From positions 1-7,283 of the forward strand of contig JAUJLY010000138.1 of assembly GCA_030447145.1 (NCBI GenBank): 7,283 nt of DNA, given 5' to 3'. The stretch is from Thermomicrobiales bacterium. GTDB lineage: Bacteria; Chloroflexota; Chloroflexia; Thermomicrobiales; UBA6265. The notes below the pieces were generated by a model. It was given only the letters and a program-made list of their open reading frames with translations, searched no databases and had not been told where the DNA came from. Below, piece by piece: positions 5,036-7,283 of this stretch. The position numbers and the translations under genes were made by a program. Each line of letters opens with the position of its first letter. The stretch's first letter is position 1.

Positions 5036-6198
5036 TGATGAAAATCTCCAACGTCTCGACGATGCTCTTATCCGTGCCAATCCCGGAGCAACACCGGTGG
5101 AGAAGCGACTTTGGGGTCAACCGGAAGCTCGATGCAGCTATCGTCGTCGTCGAAACCGACGAGGGATTGATCGGTTACGGCGAAGCCAAAGGAAGTCCAC
5201 TGGTCGTCAAGGCCATTGTCGAGTCGAGGCTAAAACCCTTGCTCGTTGGAGAGGATCCTTCGCGTATCGCCTATCTCTGGGAAAAGATGTACAGCGGCTC
5301 GCGGCTACCGCTTGCGTTGAAGTACGGTCGACCCTACCAAGGACACAATGTCAAGGGGGAGACAATGTGCGCCATAAGTGGAGTTGACGTCGCCTTGTGG
5401 GACATTGCGGGCAAGACCTTCGGAGTCCCAATCTACAAGCTGCTCGGGGGCGGCGTGCGTAGCCGGATTCGAGCATATGGCAGCGGTGGCTGGGCTGGGC
5501 CCGGCGCCGCTGCCACCGAACTCCAGAGTTACGTTGAGCGCGGATTCACGGCGGTCAAGATGCGCGTTGGTGGTCTCGATGACGAGGATTTTCCGGCTCG
5601 GTCCATCGCACGTGTTGAAGAGGTGCGAGCGGCCGTCGGACCGAAGGTCGATATCATGCTCGACGCGCATGGTGCGCTCACTTCAAATCAAGCTAGTCGA
5701 CTTGCTCATGAAGTGGAGCAGTTCGAGATCACTTGGTTTGAGGAGCCAGTGGTTGCCGATGATGACTTACCCGGCTTACGAGAGGTTCGACAGCGCACAC
5801 GAATTCCGATCGCGACGGGAGAAAACGAGCAAGGCAGCTTTGCCTTCCGAGCAATCCTTGATGCTCACGCGGCGGATATCCTCCAGCCTGATATCGCCAT
5901 CGCAGGGGGACTGAGCGAATGTTGCCGCATTGCGGCGGTGGCGCATGCGCATGGAGTAGGCGTTGCACCACACGTGTGGGGGTCCGCAATACTCTGGGCG
6001 GCCTCTCTCCAATTCGGTGCGGCAATCCCGAACTGCATCATCTTCGAGTTTGGTCAAGCGTACAATCCGCTTCTTTATGACCTTTTGGTTTCACCTGTCG
6101 CGGTTGACGGCGATGGTCATGTGACTGTGCCGACCGCACCCGGTTTAGGCGTTGAGTTGCAGCCAGATCTCGAAAAGAAATACCCGTATCTGGCGTGA
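5035..6198 (+). CDS. Mandelate racemase/muconate lactonizing enzyme family protein, probable sugar-acid dehydratase
   Basis: This is a complete enolase-superfamily enzyme of 387 residues (386 from the better-placed ATG at 5038). The capping N-terminal domain is followed by the MLE signature ISGVDVALWDIAGKTFGVPI (about 114-133) and the barrel. Active-site residues are in order: Lys175 in AVKMRVGG, metal ligands Asp210 (MLDAHG), Glu236 (WFEEPV) and Glu263 (TGENE), then Asp286 (QPDIAIAGG) and His313 (APHVWGS), the His-Asp dyad typical of the mandelate racemase subgroup, and Glu338 (FEFG). The second-strand motif is K-M-R rather than the common K-x-K. The subgroup mostly dehydrates aldonic or aldaric acids to 2-keto-3-deoxy sugar acids through an enolate. 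The substrate cannot be named; neighbouring rhamnose genes make a deoxy-sugar acid one option. It is followed 44 nt later by the GHL6-like gene on the same strand. There is no signal peptide, so it is cytosolic. Confidence 0.9.
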   Translation: MMKISNVSTMLLSVPIPEQHRWRSDFGVNRKLDAAIVVVETDEGLIGYGEAKGSPLVVKAIVESRLKPLLVGEDPSRIAYLWEKMYSGSRLPLALKYGRPYQGHNVKGETMCAISGVDVALWDIAGKTFGVPIYKLLGGGVRSRIRAYGSGGWAGPGAAATELQSYVERGFTAVKMRVGGLDDEDFPARSIARVEEVRAAVGPKVDIMLDAHGALTSNQASRLAHEVEQFEITWFEEPVVADDDLPGLREVRQRTRIPIATGENEQGSFAFRAILDAHAADILQPDIAIAGGLSECCRIAAVAHAHGVGVAPHVWGSAILWAASLQFGAAIPNCIIFEFGQAYNPLLYDLLVSPVAVDGDGHVTVPTAPGLGVELQPDLEKKYPYLA

Positions 6199-6231
6199 GG
6201 GCTCGCGTTGGCCCTGCACTGCGAAAAGCTA

Positions 6232-6237
6232 GTGGAG
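6232..6237 (+). promoter_or_regulatory. Ribosome binding site of the GHL6-like gene
   Basis: GTGGAG lies 5 nt before the ATG at 6243 and supports that start; no competing in-frame start with a better site is seen. Confidence 0.5.
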
Positions 6238-6242
6238 ACACA

Positions 6243-7283
6243 ATGGCAACACAACAAGCTCAATGGTGGGAAGAACCGTTTCGCATCTTTCAAACAAACA
6301 TACGAGAGATCGACTCCGTCCTGGATGAAAAGAAGGTCGTTCAGGACATCATTGAGTTGGGGGCAAACGTTTGGTTGCTAAATACCGCTGGCATAGTTTC
6401 CCACTACCCGTCTGAGCTGCCCTTTCAACACCCAAGTCCCTGGTTGGCCGAACGCGAGAGTGGAGATTTGGTCGGCGATGCCGTCAGGGAAGCACATGCC
6501 AATGATGTTCGCGTCATCTCCCGGGTTGACTTCTCCAAGGTTCATAGGGATGTGTTTGAGGAACATCCGGACTGGGCTTTTGTCAGTGCTACAGGCGAGT
6601 ATCAGATCTACCATGGACTTTACAGTGTCTGTCCCAGCGGACCGTACTATCAGGACAAATCTTTTGAGATCTTGGGTGAGGTACTCGATCGCTATCCTAT
6701 TGACGGATTCTTCTTCAATTGGTTCAACTTCAATGAACGTGACTACTCTGGGCGCTATCATGGAATATGCCAGTGCGTAAACTGTCGACGGCGTTTTAGT
6801 GACCAATATAATATGGAGCTACCGAAAACTGTAGACTGGCAGAATCCTGCATATCTGAACTGGCGGCAATATACTCGCACAACGCTGGAGGATCTTGCTC
6901 GGCGGCATCGAGCTTTTGTCAAAGAACGAAACTCAGGAGTCGGCTTGTTCCTGCGGCAAGCTCCTGACGTCGTTCAGCACGAGGTGCAGAATGCTGTCGA
7001 CCGCCCATTACCGCTCTGGCGTTACGCAGCGGGTGAATTCGGACGTGAGGCACGTACGGAGCATCCAGACAAGCCAGCAGTCGTCAACACTGTCATGTTC
7101 TTGGATTTCCCGTACCGGTTCTCAGCAGAGCAGCCAGGGTTGGTTGGTCTGCACTTGGCTCAGACGCTTTCCCAAGGTGTCAATCCATGGGCGTATGTGA
7201 TTGGCACAACCGATCAGCCAGATCGCAAGAACTTCGGTATTGTCAAAGAGATGCTCACCTTCCATCGAGATCACGAGGACCTT
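6243..7283 (+). CDS. Putative glycoside hydrolase, GHL6-like, N-terminal part (runs off window)
   Basis: The frame is open for 347 codons to the window edge. It starts MATQQAQWWEEPFRIFQTNI with no signal peptide, so a cytosolic enzyme is expected. The pattern fits the uncharacterised hypothetical glycosyl hydrolase 6 group: REIDSVLDEKKVVQDIIELG, LLNTAGIVSHYPSELPFQHP, a barrel strand NDVRVISRVDFSKVH, HPDWAFVSATGE, then DGFFFNWFNFNE (about 154-165), where Asp154 and Glu165 are candidate acidic catalytic residues. A Cys cluster GICQCVNCRRRF (Cys176, Cys178, Cys181) resembles the small metal site of GH42-like beta-galactosidases. A trimerisation-like or other C-terminal domain would lie beyond the window. 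Base composition is clearly lower in GC than the rhamnose genes. Together with the adjacent dehydratase it suggests breakdown of an unusual oligosaccharide or glycoside. Substrate and activity are unknown; family placement is from recall of motifs. Confidence 0.75.
   Translation, partial: MATQQAQWWEEPFRIFQTNIREIDSVLDEKKVVQDIIELGANVWLLNTAGIVSHYPSELPFQHPSPWLAERESGDLVGDAVREAHANDVRVISRVDFSKVHRDVFEEHPDWAFVSATGEYQIYHGLYSVCPSGPYYQDKSFEILGEVLDRYPIDGFFFNWFNFNERDYSGRYHGICQCVNCRRRFSDQYNMELPKTVDWQNPAYLNWRQYTRTTLEDLARRHRAFVKERNSGVGLFLRQAPDVVQHEVQNAVDRPLPLWRYAAGEFGREARTEHPDKPAVVNTVMFLDFPYRFSAEQPGLVGLHLAQTLSQGVNPWAYVIGTTDQPDRKNFGIVKEMLTFHRDHEDL

Noticed and set aside
6198..6215. Hairpin AGGGC-N8-GCCCT right after the dehydratase stop
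   Set aside because: The stem is only 5 bp, there is no T-tract, and the next gene starts 28 nt later, so a terminator is unlikely.
6378..6806. Minus-strand 142-codon open frame
   Set aside because: It lies opposite the GHL6-like gene, whose plus-strand frame has clear domain motifs and a ribosome binding site.

Overview
The window looks like bacterial chromosome carrying an L-rhamnose utilisation locus next to a second sugar-processing operon. The minus-strand genes are GC-rich (40 of 60 bases in the row starting at 1081). The class II aldolase/SDR fusion for rhamnulose-1-phosphate suggests a high-GC Gram-positive or Chloroflexota-like organism, but lineage cannot be fixed from sequence alone.

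Minus strand, read from right to left: a ROK-family transcription regulator (start 4592), L-rhamnose isomerase rhaA (3771-2473), the bifunctional rhamnulose-1-phosphate aldolase/lactaldehyde dehydrogenase rhaEW (2470-233), and the first 58 codons of L-rhamnulokinase rhaB (176 to the window edge). They are tightly packed: an ATGA overlap into rhaA, 2 nt between rhaA and rhaEW, and 56 nt before rhaB. Together they would convert L-rhamnose to L-rhamnulose, then to rhamnulose-1-phosphate, then to DHAP plus L-lactaldehyde, with lactaldehyde oxidised to lactate. A good promoter with an overlapping inverted repeat lies just upstream of the ROK gene.

Two of these four genes are interrupted by an in-frame TAA: rhaEW at 1672-1670 and the ROK gene at 3968-3966. 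Neither is a frameshift, and family-like sequence resumes directly after each stop. Beyond its stop the ROK gene also loses its C-terminal third and runs into an unrelated tail ending on the rhaA start codon.

Plus strand, read from left to right: a 314-bp divergent intergenic region with three copies of a degenerate repeat; a 42-codon chimeric remnant (4907-5035) that looks like the start of a Gfo/Idh oxidoreductase joined to the end of an ABC sugar-binding protein; an enolase-superfamily sugar-acid dehydratase (5035/5038-6198); and a putative GHL6-type glycoside hydrolase (6243 to the window edge, open). GC falls along this operon, to 25 and 28 of 60 bases in the rows at 6661 and 6721, so the two operons probably have different histories.

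The most notable signal is the combination of two nonsense codons and two apparent gene-to-gene fusions in one carbohydrate island. Decay or streamlining, translational readthrough, and sequencing or assembly artefact all remain possible. No complete new defence or mobile system is visible.
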